A DNA stretch of 64,000 nt from Bradyrhizobium sp. CCGE-LA001. GTDB lineage: Bacteria > Pseudomonadota > Alphaproteobacteria > Rhizobiales > Xanthobacteraceae. The stretch covers positions 2,721,501 through 2,785,500 of the forward strand of contig NZ_CP013949.1 in assembly GCF_000296215.2 (NCBI RefSeq). Direction: 5' to 3'. Of this stretch, positions 48,293 to 56,271 are shown piece after piece (the first letter of the stretch is position 1; the number at the start of each line of letters is the position of its first letter). A model generated the notes under the pieces. It searched no databases. It was not told the DNA's origin and worked only from the letters and a program-made list of their open reading frames with translations. Both the position numbers and the translations under genes were made by a program.

Positions 48293-51200
48293 ATGTCATC
48301 GAAGAACCGTCTGGATCCGATCCCGCATCCGCCGACCAAGCCGGTGGTCGGCAACATGTTGTCGCTCGATGCAGCCGCCCCCGTGCAGCATCTGACGCGG
48401 CTTGCCAAGGAGCTCGGTCCGATCTTCTGGCTCGACATGATGGGCTCGCCGATCGTCGTCGTCTCCGGCCATGATCTCGTCGACGAACTCTCCGACGAGA
48501 AGCGCTTCGACAAGACGGTACGCGGCGCGCTGCGCCGCGTACGTGCGGTCGGCGGCGACGGCCTGTTCACGGCCGATACCAGGGAGCCGAACTGGAGCAA
48601 GGCGCACAACATCCTGCTCCAGCCGTTCGGCAACCGCGCCATGCAGTCCTACCATCCGAGCATGGTCGATATCGCCGAGCAGCTGGTGCAAAAATGGGAG
48701 CGGCTCAACGCCGATGACGAGATCGACGTCGTCCATGATATGACGGCGCTGACGCTGGACACGATCGGCCTGTGCGGCTTCGAGTACCGCTTCAATTCGT
48801 TCTACCGGCGGGACTACCATCCCTTCGTCGAGTCGCTCGTGCGCTCGCTCGAAACCATCATGATGACGCGCGGCCTGCCGTTCGAGCAGATCTGGATGCA
48901 GAAGCGGCGCAAGACGCTCGCCGAAGACGTCGCCTTCATGAACAGGATGGTCGACGAGATCATCGCCGAGCGCCGCAAGAGTTCGGAAGGGATCGACGAC
49001 AAGAAGGACATGCTGGCCGCGATGATGACCGGCGTCGACCGTGCGACCGGCGAGCAGCTCGACGACATCAACATCCGCTACCAGATCAACACCTTCCTGA
49101 TCGCGGGCCATGAGACCACCAGCGGCCTGTTGTCCTACACGCTCTACGCCTTGCTCAAGCATCCGGACATTCTCAAGAAGGCCTATGACGAGGTCGACCG
49201 CGTCTTCGGGCCCGATGTCAATGCGAAGCCGACCTATCAGCAGGTGACGCAGCTCGCTTACATCACGCAGATCCTCAAGGAGGCGCTGCGGCTGTGGCCG
49301 CCGGCGCCCGCCTACGGCATCTCGCCGCTCAATGACGAGACCATCGGCGGCGGCAAGTACAGGCTTAGGAAGGGCACGTTCACCACCATCCTTGTGACGG
49401 CGCTGCATCGCGATCCATCGGTCTGGGGGCCGAACCCAGATGCCTTCGATCCCGAGAATTTCAGCAAGGAGGCGGAAGCCAAGCGGCCGATCAATGCCTG
49501 GAAGCCGTTCGGCAATGGCCAGCGTGCCTGTATCGGCCGGGGCTTTGCCATGCATGAGGCTGCGCTCGCGCTAGGCATGATCCTCCAGCGCTTCAAGCTG
49601 ATCGACCACCAGCGCTACCAGATGCATCTGAAGGAAACGCTGACGATGAAGCCGGAAGGCTTCAAGATCAAGGTGCGCCCACGTGCCGACCGCGATCGCG
49701 GTGCTTATGGCGGGCCCGTCGCGGCCGTGGCTTCCGCGCCGAAGGCGCAGCGCCAGCCCACCACGCGGCCCGGCCACAACACGCCGATGCTGGTGCTGTA
49801 CGGCTCCAATCTCGGCACCGCCGAGGAGCTCGCAACGCGCATGGCCGATCTCGCCGAGATCAACGGTTTTGCCGTGCATCTCGGTCCGCTCGACGACTAT
49901 GTCGGCAAGCTGCCGCAGGAAGGTGGCGTCTTGATCATCTGCGCATCCTATAACGGCGCGCCGCCCGACAATGCCACGCAGTTCGTCAAATGGCTCGGCA
50001 GCGACTTGCCGAACGATGCCTTTGCCAACGTGCGTTACGCCGTGTTCGGCTGCGGCAACAGCGACTGGGCGGCGACCTATCAATCGGTGCCGCGCTTCAT
50101 CGACGAGCAATTGGCGAAGCGCGGTGCGCGCGCGGTCTATCCGCGCGGCGAAGGCGATGCGCGCAGCGATCTGGACGGCCAGTTTCAGAAATGGTTCCCG
50201 GCCGCGGCTCAGGTCGCCACCAAGGAATTCGGCATCGACTGGAATTTCACCCGGACCGCGGAAGACGATCCGCTCTACGCGATCGAGCCGGTGGCGGTGA
50301 CCGCCGTCAACACCATCGTGGCCCAGGGCGGCGCGGTCGCGATGAAGGTGCTGGTCAACGACGAGCTTCAGAATAGGAGCGGAGCCAATCGGTCGGAGCG
50401 CTCGACGCGGCACATCGAGGTGCAACTGCCGTCCAATCTGACGTATCGCGTCGGCGACCATTTGAGCGTCGTTCCGCGCAACGATCCCACGTTGGTGGAT
50501 TCCGTCGCCCGCCGCTTCGGCTTCTTGCCCGCCGACCAGATCAGGCTCCAGGTTGCCGAGGGTCGCCGCGCGCAATTGCCGGTCGGCGCGGCCGTGTCGG
50601 TCGGCCGCCTGCTGAGCGAATTCGTCGAGCTGCAGCAGGTCGCGACACGCAAGCAGATCCAGACGATGGCCGAGCATACCCGGTGCCCGGTCACCAAGCC
50701 GAAATTGCTGGCCTTCGTCGGCGAGGAGGATGAGCCGCTCGAGCGTTATCGAAGCGAGATTCTGGCCAAACGCAAATCGATATTCGACCTGCTGCTCGAA
50801 TACCCCGCTTGCGAGCTTCCGTTCCACGTCTATCTGGAAATGCTCTCCCTGTTGGCACCGCGCTATTACTCGATCTCGTCCTCGCCGTCGGTCGATCCGG
50901 CGCGTTGCAGCGTTACGGTCGGCGTGGTCGAAGGTCCGGCCGCCTCCGGCCGCGGTGTCTACAAAGGCATCTGCTCGAACTATCTCGCCAACCGGCGCGC
51001 GGGCGACGCGATCTATGCGACGGTGCGCGAGACCAAGGCCGGCTTCCGGCTGCCCGATGACCCTTCCGTGCCCATCATCATGATAGGCCCGGGAACGGGC
51101 CTTGCGCCCTTCCGCGGCTTCCTCCAGGAGCGCGCCGCGCGCAAAGCGAAGGGGGCGACCCTCGGACCGGCCTTGCTGTTCTTCGGCTGCCGTCATCCCG

Positions 51201-51529
51201 ACCAGGATTTTCTCTACGCCGATGAGCTCAAGGCGCTTGCGGCGGGCGGCATCACCGAGCTGTTCACGGCGTTCTCGCGCGCTGACGGGCCGAAGACCTA
51301 TGTGCAGCATGTGCTCGCCGCGCAAAAGGACAAGGTCTGGCCGTTGATCGAGCAGGGTGCGATCATCTATGTCTGCGGCGATGGCAGCAAGATGGAGCCC
51401 GACGTGAAGGTGGCCCTCGTCGCGATCCACGGCGAGAAGAGCGGCAGCGATGCCGCTGCCAGCGCACGCTGGATAGACGAGATGGGTGCGACGAACCGCT
51501 ATGTGCTCGACGTCTGGGCGGGAGGGTAG
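48293..51529 (+). CDS. Self-sufficient cytochrome P450-reductase fusion (CYP102/BM3-like)
   Basis: ATG 48293 (CAGGGGGAAG upstream) gives 1078 residues. The P450 half (1-~465) has AGHETTSG in the I helix, ExxR in KEALRLWP and the heme loop FGNGQRACIG with ligand Cys413. The reductase half follows: flavodoxin/FMN (LYGSNLGTAEELA, about 502), FAD-binding PRYYSISSSP, and NADPH-binding GPGTGLAPFRGFLQER and VCGDGSKM. This is the CYP102 architecture of single-chain fatty-acid hydroxylases/epoxidases. All cofactor motifs appear intact. The neighbours (WS/DGAT, epoxide hydrolase) support a fatty-acid substrate. Confidence 0.94.
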   Translation: MSSKNRLDPIPHPPTKPVVGNMLSLDAAAPVQHLTRLAKELGPIFWLDMMGSPIVVVSGHDLVDELSDEKRFDKTVRGALRRVRAVGGDGLFTADTREPNWSKAHNILLQPFGNRAMQSYHPSMVDIAEQLVQKWERLNADDEIDVVHDMTALTLDTIGLCGFEYRFNSFYRRDYHPFVESLVRSLETIMMTRGLPFEQIWMQKRRKTLAEDVAFMNRMVDEIIAERRKSSEGIDDKKDMLAAMMTGVDRATGEQLDDINIRYQINTFLIAGHETTSGLLSYTLYALLKHPDILKKAYDEVDRVFGPDVNAKPTYQQVTQLAYITQILKEALRLWPPAPAYGISPLNDETIGGGKYRLRKGTFTTILVTALHRDPSVWGPNPDAFDPENFSKEAEAKRPINAWKPFGNGQRACIGRGFAMHEAALALGMILQRFKLIDHQRYQMHLKETLTMKPEGFKIKVRPRADRDRGAYGGPVAAVASAPKAQRQPTTRPGHNTPMLVLYGSNLGTAEELATRMADLAEINGFAVHLGPLDDYVGKLPQEGGVLIICASYNGAPPDNATQFVKWLGSDLPNDAFANVRYAVFGCGNSDWAATYQSVPRFIDEQLAKRGARAVYPRGEGDARSDLDGQFQKWFPAAAQVATKEFGIDWNFTRTAEDDPLYAIEPVAVTAVNTIVAQGGAVAMKVLVNDELQNRSGANRSERSTRHIEVQLPSNLTYRVGDHLSVVPRNDPTLVDSVARRFGFLPADQIRLQVAEGRRAQLPVGAAVSVGRLLSEFVELQQVATRKQIQTMAEHTRCPVTKPKLLAFVGEEDEPLERYRSEILAKRKSIFDLLLEYPACELPFHVYLEMLSLLAPRYYSISSSPSVDPARCSVTVGVVEGPAASGRGVYKGICSNYLANRRAGDAIYATVRETKAGFRLPDDPSVPIIMIGPGTGLAPFRGFLQERAARKAKGATLGPALLFFGCRHPDQDFLYADELKALAAGGITELFTAFSRADGPKTYVQHVLAAQKDKVWPLIEQGAIIYVCGDGSKMEPDVKVALVAIHGEKSGSDAAASARWIDEMGATNRYVLDVWAGG

Positions 51530-51546
51530 GCCAAGCCCTCGCCGCC

Positions 51547-51634
51547 GTAGCCCGGATGGAGCGCAGCGCAATCCGGGGCGGTCTTTTCCTCACGAGAGAG
51601 TTTCCCGGATTACGCTTCGCTCCATCCGGGCTAC
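51547..51634. repeat. REP-like palindromic element, family D
   Basis: GTAGCCCGGATGGAGCGCAG at one end and GCTTCGCTCCATCCGGGCTAC at the other form a long near-perfect hairpin. It is unrelated in sequence to family A but has the same size, and lies 18 bases after the P450-reductase stop. Confidence 0.88.
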
Positions 51635-51659
51635 GGATTAATCGTGCTAAAGCTCTGGC

Positions 51660-52334
51660 ATGATTCCCTGGGAAAAGCTCGACACCGCCAAAATCCCCGG
51701 CTCCGACGAAGAGCTCCGCCTGATGCGGCGCGGCAAGGAGTTCTCCATCAAGCTCGGCACCAACGAGCTGATGAACAGCCGCCTGTCGGGCTCTGAAGCG
51801 GCGCTCGCGACGCTGGCGGCCAAGCAGATCGAGACGGTCGCAAAGCCGATCGTTCTCATCGGTGGCCTCGGCATGGGCTTTACGCTGCGCGCGGCGCTCG
51901 CCGTGCTCGGAAGCAAGGCGAAGATCGTAGTCTCCGAGCTGGTCCCGTCGGTCGTCGCATGGGCACGGGGTCCGATGGCTGAGGTCTTCGGCGACAGCCT
52001 CGATGATGCCAGGGTGAGCATCCAGGAAACCGACGTCGGCGAGATCATCCGGGCAAGACGATCGGCCTTCGATGCCATCCAGCTCGACGTCGACAACGGA
52101 CCGGAAGGGCTGACCCGGAAGGGCAATGATGCGCTGTATAGCGCGAGCGGGCTCTCCTCGGCGAAGACGGCACTGCGGCCGGGCGGCGTGCTCGCCGTCT
52201 GGTCGTCCGGACCCAATCCGGCGTTCACCAGGCGTCTGCGCAGCGCCGGCTTCGACGTCAACGAAGTGAACGTTCGCGCCACCGGAAGAGGCGGCGGCGC
52301 CCGACATGTGATCTGGATCGCGAAGAAGAGCTAA
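51660..52334 (+). CDS. Spermidine-synthase-like/SAM-dependent methyltransferase-fold protein
   Basis: This 224-residue protein has the Rossmann SAM-binding start IVLIGGLGMGFTLRAAL (about residues 63-79), an acidic strand end (IVVSELVPSVVAW), and FDAIQLDVDNGPEGL where spermidine synthases carry their active-site Asp. Such short proteins are often labelled spermidine synthase, but aminopropyltransferase activity cannot be assumed. It is convergent with the hydrolase gene, and their stop codons interlock over four bases. Confidence 0.75.
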   Translation: MIPWEKLDTAKIPGSDEELRLMRRGKEFSIKLGTNELMNSRLSGSEAALATLAAKQIETVAKPIVLIGGLGMGFTLRAALAVLGSKAKIVVSELVPSVVAWARGPMAEVFGDSLDDARVSIQETDVGEIIRARRSAFDAIQLDVDNGPEGLTRKGNDALYSASGLSSAKTALRPGGVLAVWSSGPNPAFTRRLRSAGFDVNEVNVRATGRGGGARHVIWIAKKS

Positions 52335-53233
52335 GCTGCCTGGGCCGCCGCGCCATGTGCATGTTTGTCGATCGCGCCGATGATCTCCGGCCAGAACCGC
52401 ATCGGCAGCGCGTGGCCCATCCCCTCGATCATCAGGAGCTTGGCGCCCGGGATCGACTCAGCCGTGTCCCTGCCGCCCTCGGGACGGACCAGGGGGTCGA
52501 CGGTGCCGTGAATGACCAGCGTCGGAATCTTCACGCGGCGGAGCCGTTCCTTGCGGCTGCCGGAGGCAAGCACGGCGCGGAGCTGCCGTCCGACGCCGGC
52601 CGGGTTGAGCCCGCGCGCGAACACCCGCTCGGCCCGCCCGACGTCCAGCGCTTCCTCCTCGGGAAAATGCCCGGCGCGCAACACCTTCCAGGTCTGCCCG
52701 AAGCGAACCATGAATTCCTCCTTGCTGCGCGGCGGCGGCGCCATCAGCATGGCGGCCGCCTCGCGTGTCGGTCCCGGCACGCGCGGATTGCCCGTGGTCG
52801 ACATGATCGACGTTAGCGACCGTACGCGCTGCGGAAACGACAGCGTCACCTCCTGCGCGATCATGCCGCCCATGGACGCCCCGACCAGATGCGCCGAGTT
52901 GATGCCGAGCGCGTCCATCAGCCCGACCGTGTCCTTGGCCATATCGATCAGCTTGTAGGTCGCCGCCACGGGAATCCGGAACAAGCGCAGCTTCAACAGC
53001 TCGAACGGCGTCAGCCGTTTGCCTCCCGTGAGATGGCTCGACTTGCCGATGTCGCGATTGTCGAAACGGATCACGCGAAAGCCGCGCGCGGCGAGCTGCT
53101 CGCAGAACGCATCGTCCCAATGGATCATCTGCGCGCCGAGCCCCATGATCAGCAGCAGCGGTTCGGCATTGTCGTTGCCGAAGATCTCGTAGCAGATGTC
53201 GATGCCATTGGCGCGGATGGTCTGGACGGTCAC
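52331..53233 (-). CDS. Alpha/beta hydrolase
   Basis: The GTG complementary to 53231-53233 with GAGGGATC upstream gives 300 residues (MTVQTIRANGIDICYEIFG...); the open frame to 53809 covers other genes and is not used. LLIMGLGAQMIHWDD is the oxyanion region, HLVGASMGGMIAQEV holds the nucleophile Ser, TLVIHGTVDPLVRPEGG the Asp, and EGMGHALP the His. It resembles general esterase/peroxidase-like hydrolases. It diverges from the PHA gene cluster; a role in polymer or ester turnover is possible. Confidence 0.86.
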   Translation of the reverse strand: MTVQTIRANGIDICYEIFGNDNAEPLLLIMGLGAQMIHWDDAFCEQLAARGFRVIRFDNRDIGKSSHLTGGKRLTPFELLKLRLFRIPVAATYKLIDMAKDTVGLMDALGINSAHLVGASMGGMIAQEVTLSFPQRVRSLTSIMSTTGNPRVPGPTREAAAMLMAPPPRSKEEFMVRFGQTWKVLRAGHFPEEEALDVGRAERVFARGLNPAGVGRQLRAVLASGSRKERLRRVKIPTLVIHGTVDPLVRPEGGRDTAESIPGAKLLMIEGMGHALPMRFWPEIIGAIDKHAHGAAAQAA

Positions 53234-53398
53234 GGTCGCGATCCCTCGCTGCTGATCAATGCTGTATTGCACGCTTTGGCGCGGCAAAGAAGCCGTGAGT
53301 GCGGCACCGGGCTGCTTGCCGGTTGACCGGCCCCTCGCAACGGTGTGGTATGGCCGAAAAAGAAGGGCATCGAAGCTCTCGATTTCAGGAGGACGCCG

Positions 53399-53782
53399 AT
53401 GACCGACAAGACCAATGACCCCGTCGCCATGTGGCAGAAGATGATGGGCGAGATGGAGAAGGGGTTCAACTCCTTCGCCAACCAGGCCATGTCTCGACCC
53501 GAGTTTTCCCAGGCGATGAACCGTGCGGGCGGAGTTGCTGCAGGTGCTCAGAAGCAGCTCGGCGAACTCATGGAGAAATATCTCGTCACGATGAACCTGC
53601 CGAGCCGGGAGCAGGTCACGGGACTGGCCGAGCGGCTCCAATCCGTCGAAGCCCAGATCGGCGAGATCAAGTCGATGCTGAGTCAGATGGCGGCAAGTTC
53701 CGGAATGTCGACCGGCCTGGACAGTGCGCCGCGGCCGCCGCGGACGAAGCGCCCGCCCTCCGAAGGCGGAGCGCAGACATGA
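53399..53782 (+). CDS. Small PhaE-like protein, putative PHA synthase subunit
   Basis: ATG 53399 has a strong AGGAGG site. The 127 residues (MWQKMMGEMEKGFNSFANQAM ... FSQAMNRAGGVAAGAQKQLGELMEKYL ... VTGLAERLQSVEAQIGEIKSML) are helical, with Met/Gln-rich surfaces and a C-terminal coiled coil. This recalls the C-terminal half of PhaE, the partner subunit of class III PHA synthase, though it is much shorter than PhaE (~350 residues). It overlaps the PhaC-like gene by four bases. The assignment rests on context plus weak similarity. Confidence 0.6.
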   Translation: MTDKTNDPVAMWQKMMGEMEKGFNSFANQAMSRPEFSQAMNRAGGVAAGAQKQLGELMEKYLVTMNLPSREQVTGLAERLQSVEAQIGEIKSMLSQMAASSGMSTGLDSAPRPPRTKRPPSEGGAQT

Positions 53783-54861
53783 ACGCGCAAACGGGACTTG
53801 ATTTCGCATCTATCCCGGAACGCATCCAGTCCGAGGTGCAACGTGCGATCCAGCGCAGCATCAAGGGCGTCGAATATTTCTCGACCTCCGGTCCCACGCT
53901 CGGCTCAACGCCCAAGGACGTGCTGCATTCGCGCGGCACGATGAGCCTTTATCATTACCGGCCGATGTCGGATGAGATCTACCGGGTGCCGGTGCTGATC
54001 GTGATGGCGACCACCAACCGCGGCTACATCCTCGACCTCGTGCCCGGCCAGAGCTTCATCGAATTCCTGCTCAGGCGCGGCTACGACGTCTACATGCTCG
54101 ACTGGAGTGCGCCGCGGCCGGAGGAGAAGAGCCTGCGCATGGAGGACTACGTCCTCGACTTCATTCCGGATTGCGTCCGCCGCGTGCAGGCCGATTCCGG
54201 CGAGCAGGACGTCTCCGTCATCGGCTATTGCTTCGGCGGCGTGCTGTCGCTGCTGTACGGCTCGATCCACAAGGACGGGCCGATGAAGAATCTGATCTGC
54301 TTCACCACGCCGATCGACTTCCGCGAGATGAAGCTGTTCTCCAATTTCTCCGATCGCCGCTATTTCGACGTCGACCGTCTCGTCGACAGCGTCGGCAACG
54401 TGCCGCCGGAGATGATCCTGTCCTCGTTCGAGATGCTGCGCCCGGCCTCGCGCACGGTGAGCCAGATCCAGCTCTGGGAGAACATCTGGAACGACGAGTT
54501 CGTGAAGTCCTACCGGATGTTCGATCGCTGGGCGACCGACACGCTGCCGCTGGCCGGCGAATATTTCCGCACCATCACCAAGGACCTGATGTGGGACAAC
54601 AAGCTGTTCAACGACACCATGTCGGTGGGCGGACGCGCGGCGAAGCTCGAAAATATCAAGGTGCCGATCCTGCATGCGGTGGCCGAGCACGATCACATCG
54701 TGCCTTATAATGCGGCAAAGCACCTGATCGCGAAGATCGGCTCCGAGGACAAGGAAGAGGTGATGCTGAAAGGCGGTCACGTCTCGCTGGTCGCCGGTGC
54801 CAACGCGGTGAAGCGGCTGTGGCCGAAACTGGACTCCTGGCTGGGAAAGAGATCGACATGA
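53779..54861 (+). CDS. phaC: Class III-like PHA synthase catalytic subunit (PhaC)
   Basis: The product has 360 residues, the length of class III PhaC rather than class I (~590). The lipase-like box is SVIGYCFGGVLSLLYG, with the catalytic Cys151; the Asp is in HAVAEHDHIVP and the His in KGGHVSLVAG near the C-terminus. RGYDVYMLDWSAPRPEE is also a PHA-synthase signature. The enzyme polymerises (R)-3-hydroxyacyl-CoA on granules. It is coupled to a small helical protein upstream and to a GNAT gene downstream, with a phasin gene 0.8 kb further on. Confidence 0.87.
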   Translation: MNAQTGLDFASIPERIQSEVQRAIQRSIKGVEYFSTSGPTLGSTPKDVLHSRGTMSLYHYRPMSDEIYRVPVLIVMATTNRGYILDLVPGQSFIEFLLRRGYDVYMLDWSAPRPEEKSLRMEDYVLDFIPDCVRRVQADSGEQDVSVIGYCFGGVLSLLYGSIHKDGPMKNLICFTTPIDFREMKLFSNFSDRRYFDVDRLVDSVGNVPPEMILSSFEMLRPASRTVSQIQLWENIWNDEFVKSYRMFDRWATDTLPLAGEYFRTITKDLMWDNKLFNDTMSVGGRAAKLENIKVPILHAVAEHDHIVPYNAAKHLIAKIGSEDKEEVMLKGGHVSLVAGANAVKRLWPKLDSWLGKRST

Positions 54862-55451
54862 GTGAGCACCGTTCCTATCCGCGTCAGGTCAAGACCGATG
54901 CCGGCGATATCGAGGTTCGCCTGATGTCACCCGGCGACGAAGCCGCGGTGCTCGCCTTCGGCCAAGCTCTTCCGACCCATGATCTGTTGTTCCTGCCGCG
55001 CAATATCAGCCAGCCGAAGGTGCTCTCGGCCTGGGTCAAGGAGATCGAGCGCGGCGCCATCACGAGCCTGTTGGCGGTGACGGACGGTCGGGTCGTCGGT
55101 TGCGGCACGCTGGTGCGCGATCCGCATTCCTGGTCGCCCCATGTCGGCGAGATCCGCATGGTGGTCTCGTCCGATGTGCGCGGGAAGGGAGTGGGCAAGG
55201 CGTTGTCGCAGGAGACCTTTGCGCTTGCGCTCGGTGCCGGCCTGGAAAAGCTGTCGGTGCAGATGACGGTCGACCAGCAGGCCGCGATTGCCCTGTTCGA
55301 GAGCCTCGGCTTCAAGGCCGAGGCGCTGCTGCGCGATCATGTCCGGGACGTCGATGGCAAAACCCACGACATCGTCGTGCTCGGGCACAACGTCGCGCAG
55401 GTCCAGGCCCAGATGGAGGCTTATGGGCTGCCGGGTGCGGTCCAGCACTAG
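54858..55451 (+). CDS. GNAT-family N-acetyltransferase
   Basis: ATG 54858 overlaps the PhaC stop and gives 197 residues. EIRMVVSSDVRGKGVGKALSQE (about residues 98-119) is GNAT motif A with the acetyl-CoA pyrophosphate loop RGKGVGKA, followed by AIALFESLGFKAEA (motif B). The substrate is unknown. Tight coupling to PhaC is notable; possible links to granule proteins or to acyl-CoA use are speculation. Confidence 0.87.
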   Translation: MSEHRSYPRQVKTDAGDIEVRLMSPGDEAAVLAFGQALPTHDLLFLPRNISQPKVLSAWVKEIERGAITSLLAVTDGRVVGCGTLVRDPHSWSPHVGEIRMVVSSDVRGKGVGKALSQETFALALGAGLEKLSVQMTVDQQAAIALFESLGFKAEALLRDHVRDVDGKTHDIVVLGHNVAQVQAQMEAYGLPGAVQH

Positions 55452-55513
55452 GAACCAGAGCTCGGGAACCTTCTGGCCGGAGAGGCAGCATATTGCCTCT
55501 TGTTAAGGCAGTT

Positions 55514-55527
55514 CACGATTTCGTGAT
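55514..55527. promoter_or_regulatory. Small inverted repeat upstream of the phasin gene
   Basis: TCACGA-TT-TCGTGA is a perfect 6-base inverted repeat 119 bases before the phasin ATG. It may be a second regulator site beside the palindrome at 55536. Confidence 0.35.
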
Positions 55528-55535
55528 ATCGCAGC

Positions 55536-55553
55536 GCAATATGGATATTGCGA
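55536..55553. promoter_or_regulatory. Perfect palindrome upstream of the phasin gene (candidate PhaR operator)
   Basis: CGCAATAT-GG-ATATTGCG is a perfect 8-base inverted repeat, followed immediately by TGCGACGCA. Phasin genes are commonly repressed by PhaR, which binds TGC/GCA-rich palindromes at their promoters, so this is a good candidate operator, 92 bases before the start codon. Confidence 0.5.
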
Positions 55554-55645
55554 CGCACAATTAACCGTGCCATATAAGCCGTGCCCCGGGCCAACGCGGA
55601 CGGGGTGAGCCCATAGCTCAGACCAATGAGGATGGAGAGAACCCC

Positions 55646-56101
55646 ATGACGACCGAAACCAACACCGCCTTCGAGGGCTTCAAGGACGCTTTCAAGAACA
55701 TCCAGAATTTGGAAGTTCCTGAGGCTGCCCGCGAGTTCGTCAAGAAGACCGCCAACACCGCCAAGGACCGCGCCGCCGAAGCTTTCGCCGGCTCCGAGCG
55801 GGTGACCGCCGCCGTCGAGAACGCGGTGACCGAATCCGTCGCCGAGGCCGGCAAGATCAGCCGCAACATCCAGCAGGCGATCTACGAAGACGCCGAGGCG
55901 TTCTTCTCGGGCATCGACAAGCTCGCGTCTGCCAAGTCGGTCAGCGAGGCCGTCGAGATCCAGTCGAGCCTGCTCCGCGCACGCGGTGAAGTGTTCGTCT
56001 CGCGCGCCAAGGCGACCGCCGACTATTTCGGCAAGCTCGCCGCCAACGGTGCCAAGTCCGCTCAGGACAATTTCGCCAAGGTCTACACCAAGACCGCCTG
56101 A
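55646..56101 (+). CDS. Phasin family protein
   Basis: ATG 55646 (GGAGAGAACC upstream) gives 151 residues with no Cys, mostly amphipathic helix: FEGFKDAFKNIQNLEVPEAAREFVKKTANTAKDR at the start and SAKSVSEAVEIQSSLLRARGEVFVSRAKATADYFGKLA further on, the Phasin_2-type heptad region. Phasins coat PHA granules and control their size. Location near the PhaC-like gene and the palindromic promoter elements support this. A clear terminator follows. Confidence 0.92.
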   Translation: MTTETNTAFEGFKDAFKNIQNLEVPEAAREFVKKTANTAKDRAAEAFAGSERVTAAVENAVTESVAEAGKISRNIQQAIYEDAEAFFSGIDKLASAKSVSEAVEIQSSLLRARGEVFVSRAKATADYFGKLAANGAKSAQDNFAKVYTKTA

Positions 56102-56127
56102 TCCGACCTGACGGCAAACTGAATTCG

Positions 56128-56155
56128 AGGCCCGCTTCGGCGGGCCTTTGTTTTT
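56128..56155 (+). terminator. Rho-independent terminator after the phasin gene
   Basis: AGGCCCGC-TTCG-GCGGGCCT is a perfect 8-bp stem with a stable TTCG tetraloop, followed by TTGTTTTT. Confidence 0.93.
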
Positions 56156-56166
56156 GCGTTAGCCGC

Positions 56167-56254
56167 CGTCATTGAGAGGGCGCCCTTGCGACGAAGCAAT
56201 CCAGAGTCTCTCCGTGGAAAGACTCTGGATTGCTTCGCTTCGCTCGCAATGACG
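56167..56254. repeat. REP-like palindromic element, family A, copy 4
   Basis: CGTCATTGAGAGGGCGCCC start and GCTTCGCTCGCAATGACG end, with the inner CAATCCAGAG/CTCTGGATTG arms of family A. It lies between the phasin terminator and the DUF445 gene. Confidence 0.9.
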
Positions 56255-56271
56255 AGTAGGGTGATGCAGTC

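Noticed and set aside
49571..51571. A 666-codon open frame on the minus strand
   Set aside because: It is antisense to the P450-reductase fusion, whose cofactor motifs are all intact on the plus strand.
53234..53809. Extension of the 52331 hydrolase frame upstream of the GTG start
   Set aside because: It would overlap the PhaE-like gene and its strong ribosome binding site on the other strand, and adds no domain.
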